64,000 bases of DNA from contig JAFBAL010000045.1 of assembly GCA_019247845.1 (NCBI GenBank), positions 1 through 64,000 of the forward strand. The letters run 5' to 3'. Numbering within the stretch: position 1 is the first letter of the stretch; the number at the start of each line of letters is the position of its first letter. The notes under the pieces were generated by a model. It was not told the DNA's origin and ran no database searches. It saw nothing but the letters and a program-made list of their open reading frames with translations. Source of the stretch: Alphaproteobacteria bacterium (GTDB lineage Bacteria > Pseudomonadota > Alphaproteobacteria > Micropepsales > Micropepsaceae). Positions 18,536 to 29,819 of this stretch are shown one piece after another. Position numbers and translations under genes: made by a program.

Positions 18536-19822
18536 TCAAGGTTTGATAGAGAACACAACGCCGCCGTTGTTCGTGCCGCCTTCGTTGGTCGTGCCGAACA
18601 GCGTGCCGTCGGCGCCGAGCGCGACCGCCGTCCAGGAATGCTGGCCGTCGGCGCAGTCGGCTTGCGAGCAGAACGTATAGAGCAGGGTGGGCTTGTACTT
18701 CCTGTCCGTCTTCTTGAGCAGCATCACCGTGCCGCCGCCGAGCCCCGCGTCGAGCGACGTGGCGTAGAGGTTGCCGAGCTTGTCCATGGCGAGCCCCGCC
18801 CAGATGGAGTCGCCGTCCTTACAGTCTGTCTGGCAATAGTGGTAGAGCACCGACAGCTTCGGCTTCCTTCCCGTGGTGTATTTGTAGACGACGCCGCCGT
18901 CGACATTGGTCGAGACTGTCGTGCCGTAGAAGTTGCCCTTGGCGTCGGCGATGACGCCCGAATTCGGATGCTTGCCGTCGGCGCAGAGCGGCTCCTTCGA
19001 GCAGAAGTCGTGGAGCACGGTGTACTTCCAGCCCTTCCTGCCGTTCTTGAGCTGATAGAGCGTGCCGCCGCCGTCGGCGCCGCCGCTGGCGGTGGTGCCG
19101 GTGAGCGTCGTGCCGGTCTTGTCGACCAGCAGCCGCACATAGGTCGGCGACCCGCCGTCGGTGCAGCCGCTCTTCAGGCAGAAGGTGTGGAGCACATCCT
19201 GCGTCCAGCTGCCGGCGTGCGGCGTGAGCTTGTAGACCACGCCCTGGAAGCTCGAGCCGCCGACCAGGGTCGAGCCGTAGACCGGCGAATGGCCGTCCCA
19301 CAATTCGCCCTCGGCGTGGCCCTGATAGGCGAGCCCGGCGCCGGGCGAGAAGCCCTTGTTGAGATCGGTGAAGGAGAAGACCACCGAATAGGTCCAGGCG
19401 GTGTGCTGGGCGTTGGGCGCCATCTTGTAGATGCGGCTGCCGAAGCCGGCCACGCCGTAGAGGTTGCCGTCCTTGTCCTCGATCAGCTGACCGACGGGAT
19501 AGCCGCCCTCGGTGCAGGTCGGCGCGTCGTTGCAGAAGGTGTGGATGCGGCTGAAGGTGTAGCTGCTGCCGCTCTTCTTGAGCTGCCAGATCGTGCCGGT
19601 GTTGGAGTCGCCGCCCTTTTCGGTCGTGCCGACGATGTCGCCGTTGGACAGGACGACCGGCGATCCCAGGTGCGGGTTCATTCCATCGGTGCAGTTCGCC
19701 TCCTTGCAGAAGCTGTAGAGCTTGGTGAAGGTCGGTGCGGCGGCTGCCGGCGACAGAACCGCTATGGCCGGAACGGCCAGGAAAGACAGGCGCAGAGCCG
19801 CGCCGAAGACGCTGGAACGCAA
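18536..19822 (-). CDS. Secreted GloVer-repeat protein 3 (428 aa)
   Basis: A signal peptide of about 28 residues ending in AAAA is followed by six or seven GloVer repeats (SFCKEANCTDG, TFCNDAPTCTEG, TFCLKSGCTDG, DFCSKEPLCADG, TFCSQADCADG). One repeat has lost its cysteines (SFTDLNKGFSPG, near residue 150), and the adjacent insert reads ELWDGHSPVYG. The start is a TTG at 19822 with a strong GGAGGGG site 5 bases upstream; no ATG is near. Same length as GloVer protein 1, so these are probably duplicates that have diverged. Function unknown. Confidence 0.8.
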   Translation of the reverse strand: MRSSVFGAALRLSFLAVPAIAVLSPAAAAPTFTKLYSFCKEANCTDGMNPHLGSPVVLSNGDIVGTTEKGGDSNTGTIWQLKKSGSSYTFSRIHTFCNDAPTCTEGGYPVGQLIEDKDGNLYGVAGFGSRIYKMAPNAQHTAWTYSVVFSFTDLNKGFSPGAGLAYQGHAEGELWDGHSPVYGSTLVGGSSFQGVVYKLTPHAGSWTQDVLHTFCLKSGCTDGGSPTYVRLLVDKTGTTLTGTTASGGADGGGTLYQLKNGRKGWKYTVLHDFCSKEPLCADGKHPNSGVIADAKGNFYGTTVSTNVDGGVVYKYTTGRKPKLSVLYHYCQTDCKDGDSIWAGLAMDKLGNLYATSLDAGLGGGTVMLLKKTDRKYKPTLLYTFCSQADCADGQHSWTAVALGADGTLFGTTNEGGTNNGGVVFSIKP

Positions 19823-19912
19823 GAACCCCTCCCGAAAACATTACACGCGGGTATTGATCCCGTCAGCTTGGGGCAATTTTGCGGCAGGCGCTTGCGGCTT
19901 TCGGCCGCGTGG

Positions 19913-20308
19913 TTAAGACGCGTGGCGCTTCTTGATCAGCCCGACCGACGTGTCCTGGTCGACCGGCGTGCAAGCGACCGCCGTAAGGACCTTTCTGGGC
20001 CTGGTCGGCGGGCTCCCTGCGTCCCATGTCTCCCCGCCGCGGTCCAGGAAGACCAGATAGTCGCGGTCGCCGGGCGGGTTCGCAGGACAAGTGGTAAAGG
20101 TCGAGATGAACTCGATCTCGGTGCCGGGCTCGGCATTGGGCCGCAGCTTGTAGACGTATCCCTGCATGGCGACGTCGCCTATGAACCATTCCGAGTCCTG
20201 CACCGAGGTGATCCTGCCGGCGACGATCTCGTCCGCCGCGATGCCGCCGGGCACCGAATAGCACTCCGCCAGGACAAGCGCTGCCGTCGCCGCGGCAAGG
20301 AACCGCAT
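19913..20308 (-). CDS. Small exported protein, function unknown (131 aa)
   Basis: The N-terminus (residues 1-15) is hydrophobic and followed by AECYSVPGG. The Cys at residue 16 lies where a lipobox would be, but the preceding residue is Glu, so lipoprotein status is doubtful. Three further Cys residues occur (FTTCPANPPGD, VACTPVD), along with a DYLVFLDRGGE strand pattern. I do not recognise a family. It begins 2 bp after the epoxide hydrolase stop, so it is the second gene of that unit. Confidence 0.6.
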   Translation of the reverse strand: MRFLAAATAALVLAECYSVPGGIAADEIVAGRITSVQDSEWFIGDVAMQGYVYKLRPNAEPGTEIEFISTFTTCPANPPGDRDYLVFLDRGGETWDAGSPPTRPRKVLTAVACTPVDQDTSVGLIKKRHAS

Positions 20309-20310
20309 CG

Positions 20311-21420
20311 TCAGCCCAGCGACTTCGCGAAGGCGCGGATGTCGTTCACCAGGTCGTCGCCGCGCTCCAGCGCCGCGAAATGGCCGCCTTCCTTGAAGTC
20401 GGTCCAATGCGCGACGTTCATGTGACGCTCCACCAGCGAGCGGGGCGGGAAGGGGATGAGGTCGATGGGGAACGCCGCGATGCCGACCGGCTTCTCGATG
20501 CGGGCGCGCGGCGGGACCGGCGCGCCGGTCTGGTCCTCGGCGAGCCCGCGATAGAGCCAGGTCGCGGTGTTGAAAGTGCGCGTCACCAGATAGATCATCA
20601 CATTGGTGAGCAGCTGGTCCTTCGTGTAGACGTTCTCGAAGCCCCTGCGGATGTCCGACCAGCCGTGGAACTTCTCCACGATCCACCCCGCGGCGCCGAC
20701 CGGCGAATCCATCATCGCATAGGAGAGCGTCTGCGGCTTGGTCGTATGCTCGCGGAAATAGGCGCCTTCCATCTCGAAGAGCTGCATCGCGCGCTGGGCG
20801 TACTCGATCTCTTCCTTGGTTTCGGGATGAACGCCGGGCGAGCGCCAGCCGAACATGTTGAGATGCGCCGCGCGGCAGCCTTTGCCCTCGTAAGCCATCC
20901 AGCCGGAGATCGAGCTGCCCCAATCGCCGCCCTGGGCGATGTAGCCGGGCAGCTTCAAGACGTCGGTCATGAGCTTGTCGAACAGGCGCGCCACCGTGCG
21001 CGGACCGATGGGACGCTCGGGCTTGCCCGAGAACCCATAGCCCGGCAGCGACGGCACCACGACGGTGAAGTCCTTCGCGAGCCCGTCGATGATGTGCAGG
21101 AACTCGAACACCGAGCCCGGCCAGCCGTGGCTCAGGATCAGCGGCGGGCCGTTGCCGTCGACCTTGTAGAAATGAATGTCGAAGTCCTCGACGCTCGCCT
21201 TGAACTGCGGGAAGCGGTTGAGCTCGGCCTCCCACTTGCGCCAGTCGTAGCCGTCGGTCCAATAGGCGCAGAGCGCTTTCATATAGTCGAGATTGGCGCC
21301 ATAGGCCCAGCTGGTCTCGAGCCCCGCGCCGCGCGGCGCCTCGTGCCATTCATAGGCGCGGACCTTCGCGTCGATGGCGTCGAGAACGGATTGTGGAATG
21401 TCGATCTTGAAAGGCGTCAT
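20311..21420 (-). CDS. Epoxide hydrolase, EHN-type alpha/beta hydrolase (369 aa)
   Basis: An N-terminal EHN domain (PFKIDIPQSVLDAIDAKV, then a YDWRKWEAELN region) precedes an alpha/beta hydrolase core with the oxyanion motif HGWPGS and the nucleophile Asp in GGDWGSS. The C-terminal GGHFAALE supplies the catalytic His. Such enzymes open epoxides by a covalent ester intermediate, serving xenobiotic or juvenile-hormone-like substrates. The ATG at 21420 has a GGAG site 6-7 bases upstream; an ATG at 21444 would add 8 residues without one. No signal peptide is seen. Confidence 0.87.
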   Translation of the reverse strand: MTPFKIDIPQSVLDAIDAKVRAYEWHEAPRGAGLETSWAYGANLDYMKALCAYWTDGYDWRKWEAELNRFPQFKASVEDFDIHFYKVDGNGPPLILSHGWPGSVFEFLHIIDGLAKDFTVVVPSLPGYGFSGKPERPIGPRTVARLFDKLMTDVLKLPGYIAQGGDWGSSISGWMAYEGKGCRAAHLNMFGWRSPGVHPETKEEIEYAQRAMQLFEMEGAYFREHTTKPQTLSYAMMDSPVGAAGWIVEKFHGWSDIRRGFENVYTKDQLLTNVMIYLVTRTFNTATWLYRGLAEDQTGAPVPPRARIEKPVGIAAFPIDLIPFPPRSLVERHMNVAHWTDFKEGGHFAALERGDDLVNDIRAFAKSLG

Positions 21421-21451
21421 GGCGGTCTCCGAAATCGCGGACATGTTCGGA

Positions 21452-21484
21452 CAAAAGAAAAGAGGGCCGCAAGGGCCCCCTTTC
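21452..21484 (-). terminator. Rho-independent terminator after the CsgG-SH3 gene
   Basis: On the minus strand a GGGGGCC/GGCCCTC stem (one G-T pair) with a 5-base loop is followed by TTTTCTTTTG. It lies about 25 bp past the CsgG-like stop (21508) and before the epoxide hydrolase start, so the two genes are separate units. Confidence 0.7.
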
Positions 21485-21507
21485 CCACCATCCCTTATCC
21501 TTGGGAC

Positions 21508-22458
21508 TTACTTCGAAAGCTCGAAGGACATCGACGAGACCCAGCCCTGGTTGCCGAGCTCGTCCTTCACTTCCCACATGGCGCCATCCTTGTTGCCGGT
21601 GGGATAGAGCATCATGCCGGCGCTCAAGGGGCGCACGACTTTGCTCTCCGGCGAGGCGGTGGTGTACATGCGCCCCGCGCGCGTCATGGTGACGGCCTGG
21701 CTCGGGGCCTGCGCCGAAGCGCCGCCTTCCGCGGCCGAGGGCATGCCGCCCATCTCGTTCACCAGCTTGGTATAGGCGTCGATATAGGCCAGCGTGACGA
21801 CCTGGCCGATGTCGGTGTTGGTATAGCTCGACACGCCCGCGCCGCCGAAGCCGCCCCAGTTGCCCCAGCCGCCCGCGACGCCGAAGCCGAGATCGGTCTT
21901 CGAGCCGTGGCCCTCGGCGATCGGGCCGTCCTCGCTGGTGCGCACGTTGACGACCGAAAGCACGACGTCGGCCGTCTTCGAGGTGATCGAGATGTGCGAC
22001 AAGAGCGCGCCGGCTCCGCCGCCGACGAAGCCGCCCAGGATGCCGCCGATATTCACGCCGCTGGCATTGTCGTTCTTGTTGGCGATATCGGGGACGAGCA
22101 CGTAGTCGGCCGCGCGAACCTGGCCGGCGCCGATGTTGGAGCCCTGCTGCAACGTGCCGCCGGAGGCCAGCGCGCGCTCCTGCTGCGCCATCTCGAAGCC
22201 CTTGCCGCGATCGACGAGGGTGAAGCAGCCGGACTTGCGCACGAACACCTTCAGAAGGACCTCGGGCGAGGAGAGGTGCAGGTCGGTCCACCAATTGTGC
22301 TCCGGCTCGCGGATCGCGATGGTGCCGAGGTTGCGGCCGCAGGTCGGAATGTCGGCGGCCTTGCGGTCGGTCTTCTCGCGGATGGATTCGGCCGAGGCGG
22401 CGGTGGCCAAGCCCAAGCCGAGCACGGCAACGAGGCCGAGCGCGCTGGAAATACGCAT
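21508..22458 (-). CDS. Exported CsgG-like protein with C-terminal SH3-like domain (316 aa)
   Basis: A signal peptide (residues 1-23, ATAASAES) is followed by a CsgG/curli-assembly-like region: GTIAIREPEHNWW, LLKVFVRKSGCFTLVDRG, a glycine-rich hydrophobic stretch (GGILGGFVGGGAGALL, about residues 120-135), then DVVLSVVNVRTSEDGPI and a conserved-looking VVTLAYIDAYTKLV. Residues about 245-316 (MYTTASPESKVVRPLSAG...GWVSSMSFEL) look like a bacterial SH3 (SH3b) cell-wall-binding fold. The combination suggests an envelope protein that assembles or binds peptidoglycan. The start at 22458 is the first Met of the signal peptide. Confidence 0.65.
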   Translation of the reverse strand: MRISSALGLVAVLGLGLATAASAESIREKTDRKAADIPTCGRNLGTIAIREPEHNWWTDLHLSSPEVLLKVFVRKSGCFTLVDRGKGFEMAQQERALASGGTLQQGSNIGAGQVRAADYVLVPDIANKNDNASGVNIGGILGGFVGGGAGALLSHISITSKTADVVLSVVNVRTSEDGPIAEGHGSKTDLGFGVAGGWGNWGGFGGAGVSSYTNTDIGQVVTLAYIDAYTKLVNEMGGMPSAAEGGASAQAPSQAVTMTRAGRMYTTASPESKVVRPLSAGMMLYPTGNKDGAMWEVKDELGNQGWVSSMSFELSK

Positions 22459-22703
22459 GTCGGAATTCCCCTTCAGGATTATTTCGAAAAGTGGTCCCCT
22501 CACGAGCGGCGGATGCCGCCTCGGGGTCAGACTAACAAAAGCGTAATAATACGCAACGGGTTGGGCAGTCCAGCGACGAGACATCGCAAGGCGCGCTACT
22601 GGGATGCATACATCCCGAGGCACGCCGAGATGCGCTTGGCCAAGGGGAGCGACAGGGTGTTCCTGCGCGCCGCGTACCTGTCAAACAAGTGCCAAGCGAT
22701 CCC

Positions 22704-25460
<2,757 letters not shown>

Positions 25461-25475
25461 GAAATCCTCGAAACT

Positions 25476-25500
25476 GGCCGAAAACGGCCCGCCGGCGGGC
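25476..25500 (-). promoter_or_regulatory. Stem-loop-rich secA leader
   Basis: The predicted 60-nt leader holds two competing inverted repeats: GGCCG-AAAA-CGGCC (25476-25489) and an overlapping 14-bp palindrome GCCCGCCGGCGGGC (25487-25500). Only one can fold at a time. Their nearness to the ribosome site suggests possible translational control of secA, but no known riboswitch or SecM-like peptide is recognised. Confidence 0.35.
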
Positions 25501-25526
25501 AAAACCGGCAAGGCAGCCGCGGCGGA

Positions 25527-25555
25527 GAGATAAGAACCGCCCACCCCCTTGTCAA
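25527..25555 (-). promoter_or_regulatory. Sigma-70-type promoter of secA
   Basis: On the minus strand TTGACA (25555-25550) is spaced exactly 17 bp from TATCTC (25532-25527). Transcription would begin near 25520 and give a leader of about 60 nt before the secA ATG at 25460. The -35 box is a perfect consensus match. Confidence 0.55.
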
Positions 25556-25599
25556 TTCAGCCGATTCCGGGAACATCCCCGGCCACTTAAGGGGTGGGC

Positions 25600-26976
25600 A
25601 TGGCTCAAAAGTCCTCCAAGACCGCAAAAGTTCCCGCCAGGGCTAGGGCCAAGGTCAAGCCCGCGCCGTCCGGCGCCAAAGCGGCGCCGTCCGCCGGGAA
25701 ACGTGCGCCGGCTGCCGACACGACCGCGGCGACTACAAAAGCGGCGCATCCGGTCTCGCCATTGGCGCCCAAGAGCTTCGCCAGCCTGCCGCCGCTGGCC
25801 GGCATCCGCTTGGCCACGGGCGAAGCCGGCATCCGCTACAAGGACCGGACCGACGTCCTGGTCGCCGTCATGGCGCCGGGCACCCAGGTCGCGGGGGTCT
25901 TCACCAGGTCGAAGACGGCCTCGGCGCCGGTCGAATGGTGCCGGGCGGGACTTGAGGGCGAGAGCGCCCGGGTCCTGGTGGTCAACAGCGGCAATGCCAA
26001 CGCCTTCACCGGCAGGACGGGCGACAACGCCGCCCGGCAGGTCGCCGAGTCGGCCGCGGCCATCGTGGGCTGCAAGTCGTCGGAAGTGTTCATGGCCTCG
26101 ACGGGCGTGATCGGCGAGCCGCTGCCGGCCGCGAAGATCACCCGCATCCTGGGCGAGCTGGTCGAAGCCGGCGCCGCCGGCGGCTGGCGCGACGCGGCGC
26201 AGGCAATCATGACGACGGACACCTATCCCAAGCTCGCCACGGCGTCCGCGATGATCGACGGCCACAAGGTCACGATCAACGGCATCGCCAAGGGCTCGGG
26301 CATGATCGCGCCCGACATGGCGACGATGCTGTCCTTCGTCGCGACGAACGCGAACCTGCCTTCGTCGGTGCTTCAGGAGCTGCTGTCGAAAGGCGTCGAG
26401 ACGTCGTTCAACGCGATCACGGTCGACAGCGACACCTCGACCAGCGACACGCTGCTGCTGTTCGCGACGGGCAAGGGCGCGAACCATCCTGCGATCGCCA
26501 AAGCCAGCGACAAGCGGCTGAACGAATTCCGCAAAGCGCTGGACGGGGTGCTGCTCGATCTCGCGCTTCAGGTCGTGCGCGACGGCGAGGGGGCCGAGAA
26601 GCTCATCCGCATCGACGTCAGCGGCGCCGAGAGCGACCAGGCCGCGAAGCGCGTCGCGCTCTCCATCGCGAACTCGCCGCTGGTCAAGACGGCGGTCGCC
26701 GGAGCCGACGCGAATTGGGGCCGCGTCGTGATGGCCGTCGGCAAGGCGGGCGAGGCGGCCGATCGCGACAAGCTCAAGATCTGGTTCGGCGGCAAGCTCG
26801 TCGCCGAAAAGGGCGAGCGCGCGCTCAAATACGACGAGGCCGCGGCGACCAAGGCGGTCTCGGGCCGCAGCGTCGAGATCGCGGTCGATCTGGGGCTGGG
26901 CAAGGGCGCCGCGCGGGTCTGGACCTGCGACCTCACGCACGGCTACATCGATATCAACGGGTCTTACCGGAGCTAG
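25600..26976 (+). CDS. argJ: Bifunctional ornithine acetyltransferase / N-acetylglutamate synthase (458 aa)
   Basis: ArgJ recycles the acetyl group from N-acetylornithine to glutamate in arginine synthesis. The self-cleavage site is in [10 protein letters not shown]: Ala241-Thr242, with Thr242 becoming the N-terminal nucleophile of the beta chain. Other marks are [22 protein letters not shown] and GADANWGRV. Ordinary homologues begin near SPLAPKSF; here about 50 extra residues rich in Ala, Lys, Pro and Thr precede it, and no alternative start codon lies near the core. The ATG at 25600 has a GGGGTGG site. It is divergent from secA and ends in CTAG shared with the converging TPR gene. Confidence 0.95.
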   Translation: MAQKSSKTAKVPARARAKVKPAPSGAKAAPSAGKRAPAADTTAATTKAAHPVSPLAPKSFASLPPLAGIRLATGEAGIRYKDRTDVLVAVMAPGTQVAGVFTRSKTASAPVEWCRAGLEGESARVLVVNSGNANAFTGRTGDNAARQVAESAAAIVGCKSSEVFMASTGVIGEPLPAAKITRILGELVEAGAAGGWRDAAQAIMTTDTYPKLATASAMIDGHKVTINGIAKGSGMIAPDMATMLSFVATNANLPSSVLQELLSKGVETSFNAITVDSDTSTSDTLLLFATGKGANHPAIAKASDKRLNEFRKALDGVLLDLALQVVRDGEGAEKLIRIDVSGAESDQAAKRVALSIANSPLVKTAVAGADANWGRVVMAVGKAGEAADRDKLKIWFGGKLVAEKGERALKYDEAAATKAVSGRSVEIAVDLGLGKGAARVWTCDLTHGYIDINGSYRS

Positions 26977-28352
26977 GGGGACCTGCCTTCTTCGACCGCG
27001 CATAGCTTTCGGACCGCGTAGGCATAGTCCGGCGACTTCGGCTGCAGCCGTGCCGCGGCGAGCGCCTCGTCGCACATCCGGCTGGCGAGCACCAAACCCT
27101 GATCGCGGCCCACGCGGTCGAACTGGAAGCCCATGGCGCGCATCAGATTGAAATGCGTCGCCGCATCGTCGGGCGCGATGGCCAGCGAGGCACGATATTC
27201 GGCCATCGCGCCATCCCAATCGCGCATCTGGAAGAGCAAGTTGCCGAGCTGCCTGTGCAGCGATGCATCCGAAGGAGCTTGCGAGACCGCGATGCGCATC
27301 TCGTGCAGGCCCTCCGCCTTGTTTCCATCGTCGAACAGCGCCAGTCCCAGTTCTTGATGGGCGCGGGTGAAGCCGGGATCGAGTTGGGTCGCGGTCCTGT
27401 ACTGGGCGACCGCGTCGCCATAGCGCTTCTCGTCGAAATAGACCGTCCCCAGGCCGTAGTGCGGAAGTGCGAACCCGGGATCGAGGGCGAGCGCCTTTTC
27501 ATATTCGTCGGTGGCTTTCGCGTAGCTTCTCGACTGCTCGTATATATTGCCGAGATTGTGGTGCGGCAGCGCCGATGCCGGCGCCAATCGCATCGCTTCG
27601 CGGTATTCGCCCATGGCCGCTGCGGTCTGCCCGCGGTCGCTGAGGATGTTGCCTTTCAGATCGTGAGCGAAGGCGACGTTCGCGTCCGTCTCGGGATAGC
27701 GTCGGATGATCGAATCCGCCTCGCTCAGCGCGAGCGCCGGGTTCTTCAAATCATACGACGCCACGACATAGGGCTGCGACTGCCAGACGATCGCGCGCGC
27801 GGCCTCGGGAAACAGGTCGTCGGGGTCGTCGCGCGGGCCGATGGTCTTCAGCCCGGCGAGGCGTCCGCCCATCCTGATGGTCAGGGAGAAGCTGCCTTTC
27901 CGCTCGGTGATCTCGCCCGTCACGTAGCTGCGCGACGAAAGGTGGAAGAAGTGCAGCGCCGAGGAGATCAGGCCCGCGAACTGGCTGCTTGACGCGGGCA
28001 CCAGCGCTTCCTCGCCGCCGACGGATATGTGCTCGCGCTTCATCCGCGTCGTCGCCCCGGCCATGATCGCGGCGACGGCGTCGTCCAGCCGCTGAGCCAC
28101 GACCGCAGGCGTGTAGCCCTGGCCGTTCAGAGAGGACGGCACCGAGATCGGCTCGATCGCCAGCGAATTGTCGAAGGCTTCGAAGCCCAGTTGCCAGGCG
28201 AGCGCGAGCGTCGCGGCCGCGATCGGCACATAGGCGATCAGGAGCTGCGAGGTCCTCAGGATGGCGCCCGGCTCGAGCGAGATCGCCGCGCGGATCCTGT
28301 CCCGAAATGAACCCCCGCCTGCCGCGCGTCGCGGCCCCGATGCCTCGGACAT
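26973..28352 (-). CDS. Membrane-anchored TPR protein (459 aa)
   Basis: One transmembrane helix (about residues 33-56, [17 protein letters not shown]) is followed by an alpha/beta region (residues 60-200). Then come at least four tetratricopeptide repeats (for example [53 protein letters not shown]). TPRs mediate protein-protein contact, so this is probably an inner-membrane scaffold facing the periplasm. The Met at 28352 precedes the membrane helix by about 30 residues and has GGGGGATG upstream; the longer frame to 28718 covers the mutT promoter region and is not protein-like. Its partner is unknown. Confidence 0.78.
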   Translation of the reverse strand: MSEASGPRRAAGGGSFRDRIRAAISLEPGAILRTSQLLIAYVPIAAATLALAWQLGFEAFDNSLAIEPISVPSSLNGQGYTPAVVAQRLDDAVAAIMAGATTRMKREHISVGGEEALVPASSSQFAGLISSALHFFHLSSRSYVTGEITERKGSFSLTIRMGGRLAGLKTIGPRDDPDDLFPEAARAIVWQSQPYVVASYDLKNPALALSEADSIIRRYPETDANVAFAHDLKGNILSDRGQTAAAMGEYREAMRLAPASALPHHNLGNIYEQSRSYAKATDEYEKALALDPGFALPHYGLGTVYFDEKRYGDAVAQYRTATQLDPGFTRAHQELGLALFDDGNKAEGLHEMRIAVSQAPSDASLHRQLGNLLFQMRDWDGAMAEYRASLAIAPDDAATHFNLMRAMGFQFDRVGRDQGLVLASRMCDEALAAARLQPKSPDYAYAVRKLCAVEEGRSP

Positions 28353-28500
28353 CGCCGCATCCCCCGTCGAAAGCCGAATCTTGAAATTCGCCCACGGGTA
28401 GATAAACACCGGGGCGGCCGCCGGTCCATTGCCGGGGTCCTGTTTCCGGCTAATTCTTAACGGCGCCTTAGGGCTGATCCGGCAATATTGGAGACCTGTA

Positions 28501-28905
28501 ATGTCCTCGCGCGTAGTGTTGGTGGTGGCGTGCGCGCTGATAGACGCGGACGGTCGCGTGCTGATCGCACAGCGGCCCATGCAGAAGGCGATGGGTGGCT
28601 TATGGGAATTCCCGGGTGGCAAGGTCGAGGCCGGCGAGACGCCGGAAGCCTCTCTGATCCGCGAGCTCGCCGAGGAGCTCGGCATCGCGGTCAAGGAAGC
28701 CTGTCTCGCGCCGTTCACTTTCGCATCGCACGCCTATCCCGACTTCCATCTGATGATGCCGCTGTATGTGTGCCGCCGCTGGGAAGGCACGCCCCGCCCA
28801 TGCGAGCACACGGCGCTCAAATGGGTCATGCCGAAGGACTTGAGCAAATGGCCGATGCCGCCGGCGGACTTGCCGCTCATTCCGATGCTGCGCGATCTTT
28901 TGTAG
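28501..28905 (+). CDS. mutT: 8-oxo-dGTP diphosphatase, MutT-type Nudix hydrolase (134 aa)
   Basis: The complete Nudix box (GGKVEAGETPEASLIRELAEELGI; residues about 39-62) fits G-x5-E-x7-REUxEExGU, and the flanking LIAQRP and GLWEFPGG are MutT-like. It cleanses 8-oxo-dGTP from the nucleotide pool. The ATG at 28501 gives the family length; in-frame codons upstream to 28429 are non-coding in character. Its last 58 bases also encode the start of a Flp pilin in another frame. Confidence 0.9.
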   Translation: MSSRVVLVVACALIDADGRVLIAQRPMQKAMGGLWEFPGGKVEAGETPEASLIRELAEELGIAVKEACLAPFTFASHAYPDFHLMMPLYVCRRWEGTPRPCEHTALKWVMPKDLSKWPMPPADLPLIPMLRDLL

Positions 28906-29042
28906 GCGACCGCAGCGGCGCCACCGCGATCGAATATGCGATGATCGCGAGCCTGATCTCCATCATGATCGTTGCCGGCGCGACCACGATCGGCACGCAG
29001 GTGAAAACCTTCTTCGAGCAGATGATCGTTCCGTTCCTGTAG
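28848..29042 (+). CDS. Flp/Fap-type pilin, start nested in mutT (64 aa)
   Basis: GDRSGATAIEYAMIASLISIMIVAG is a textbook Flp pilin N-terminus: prepilin peptidase should cut Gly|Ala, leaving ATAIEY with Glu at +5, followed by a hydrophobic helix and a short tail. The mature part starts just after the mutT stop, so its leader must lie in mutT in a different frame. The only in-frame ATG nearby is 28848, with AAGGA 9 bases upstream, giving a 23-residue leader. No tad/cpa assembly genes adjoin it, so it is an orphan pilin. Confidence 0.65.
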   Translation: MADAAGGLAAHSDAARSFVGDRSGATAIEYAMIASLISIMIVAGATTIGTQVKTFFEQMIVPFL

Positions 29043-29051
29043 GCCGTTCCT

Positions 29052-29801
29052 CTAGGCCTTCCGCTCCGTCGTGCCCAGCGCCTCGGCGAGGCGCGCTTTC
29101 GCGCTGCCCGGCTTGAGCGGCTGCTGCTGGCTCTCATGCGGCGCCCAGCCGGTCAGATAGACGATGTCGAAGGTGGCTACGACCGGGTCGTACGCCGCGA
29201 CCAGCGCCGCAAGCGTCGCGCGCCGAAGCGGCTTCAGGCTGCGGCTGGTCATCGCGTTGGTCTCGCCCTCGGCGCGCAGGTCTGCGACCAGTCTGGCGAA
29301 GCCTCGATAGTTGACCGTCGTGCGCTCGACATCGGCGACGGGCAAGGCGAATCCCGCGCGCTGCAGCAGCCCGCCCAGATCGCGCACGTCGGCGAAAGGC
29401 GCGACGCGCGGACTGACGCCGCCCATGGTCTCGATCTCGGCCGCGGTGAAGGCCTCGCGCAGCTCGCGCAGAGTCTCGCCGCCGAACAGGGCGCCCAGGA
29501 ACAGCCCATCGGGTTTCAGCTTGCGGCGGATCTGAACGAGCACGCCGGGAAGATCGTTGACCGTGTGCAGCGCCAGCACGCTCGTGACCAGATCGAAGGC
29601 GCCGTCCTCGCCGGGCACGACCTCGTCTTCGCCCAGCGCATCGACCGCGAGCGCGCGTTCGAAGCTGCGGTTGGTGGCGGCGAGGCGGAGGTCGAGACTT
29701 TCCCGCGCCTCGCGCGCCAGGAACCGGTCGCCCGCGATCCGCGCGGCGCGGGCACGGTGCAGGGCAAGCGCTTTGGGATCGAAGAGGCGCGGCGGGTTCA
29801 T
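29052..29801 (-). CDS. NDUFAF5/BioC-like methyltransferase-fold protein, shortened (249 aa)
   Basis: It resembles the alphaproteobacterial methyltransferase-fold proteins next to comF that are homologous to NDUFAF5 (complex I assembly): FDLVTSVLALHTVNDLPG, IRRKLKPDGLFLGALFGGETLRELREAF and the tail FDIVYLTGWAPHESQQQPLKPG. Homologues are about 290-300 aa. Here RSFERAL runs straight into AVDALGEDEVVPGEDGAFDLV, and the usual glycine-rich SAM-binding loop between them is missing, an apparent in-frame deletion of roughly 40 residues. SAM binding is therefore doubtful. It is divergent from comF with only 18 bp between the starts. Confidence 0.75.
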   Translation of the reverse strand: MNPPRLFDPKALALHRARAARIAGDRFLAREARESLDLRLAATNRSFERALAVDALGEDEVVPGEDGAFDLVTSVLALHTVNDLPGVLVQIRRKLKPDGLFLGALFGGETLRELREAFTAAEIETMGGVSPRVAPFADVRDLGGLLQRAGFALPVADVERTTVNYRGFARLVADLRAEGETNAMTSRSLKPLRRATLAALVAAYDPVVATFDIVYLTGWAPHESQQQPLKPGSAKARLAEALGTTERKA

Positions 29802-29805
29802 CGTG

Positions 29806-29813
29806 GCTATACT
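29806..29813 (+). promoter_or_regulatory. Candidate GCTATA-type -10 element for comF
   Basis: GCTATACT matches the GCTANA -10 box known from Caulobacter housekeeping promoters. It ends 6 bases before the comF ATG at 29820, so transcription from it would be leaderless. No clear -35 is seen. Confidence 0.3.
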
Positions 29814-29819
29814 AGCAAG

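Noticed and set aside
22597..22616. A GGGATG-CATA-CATCCC palindrome downstream of secA
   Set aside because: The stem is only 6 bp with no T run or neighbouring motif, and chance occurrence is likely.
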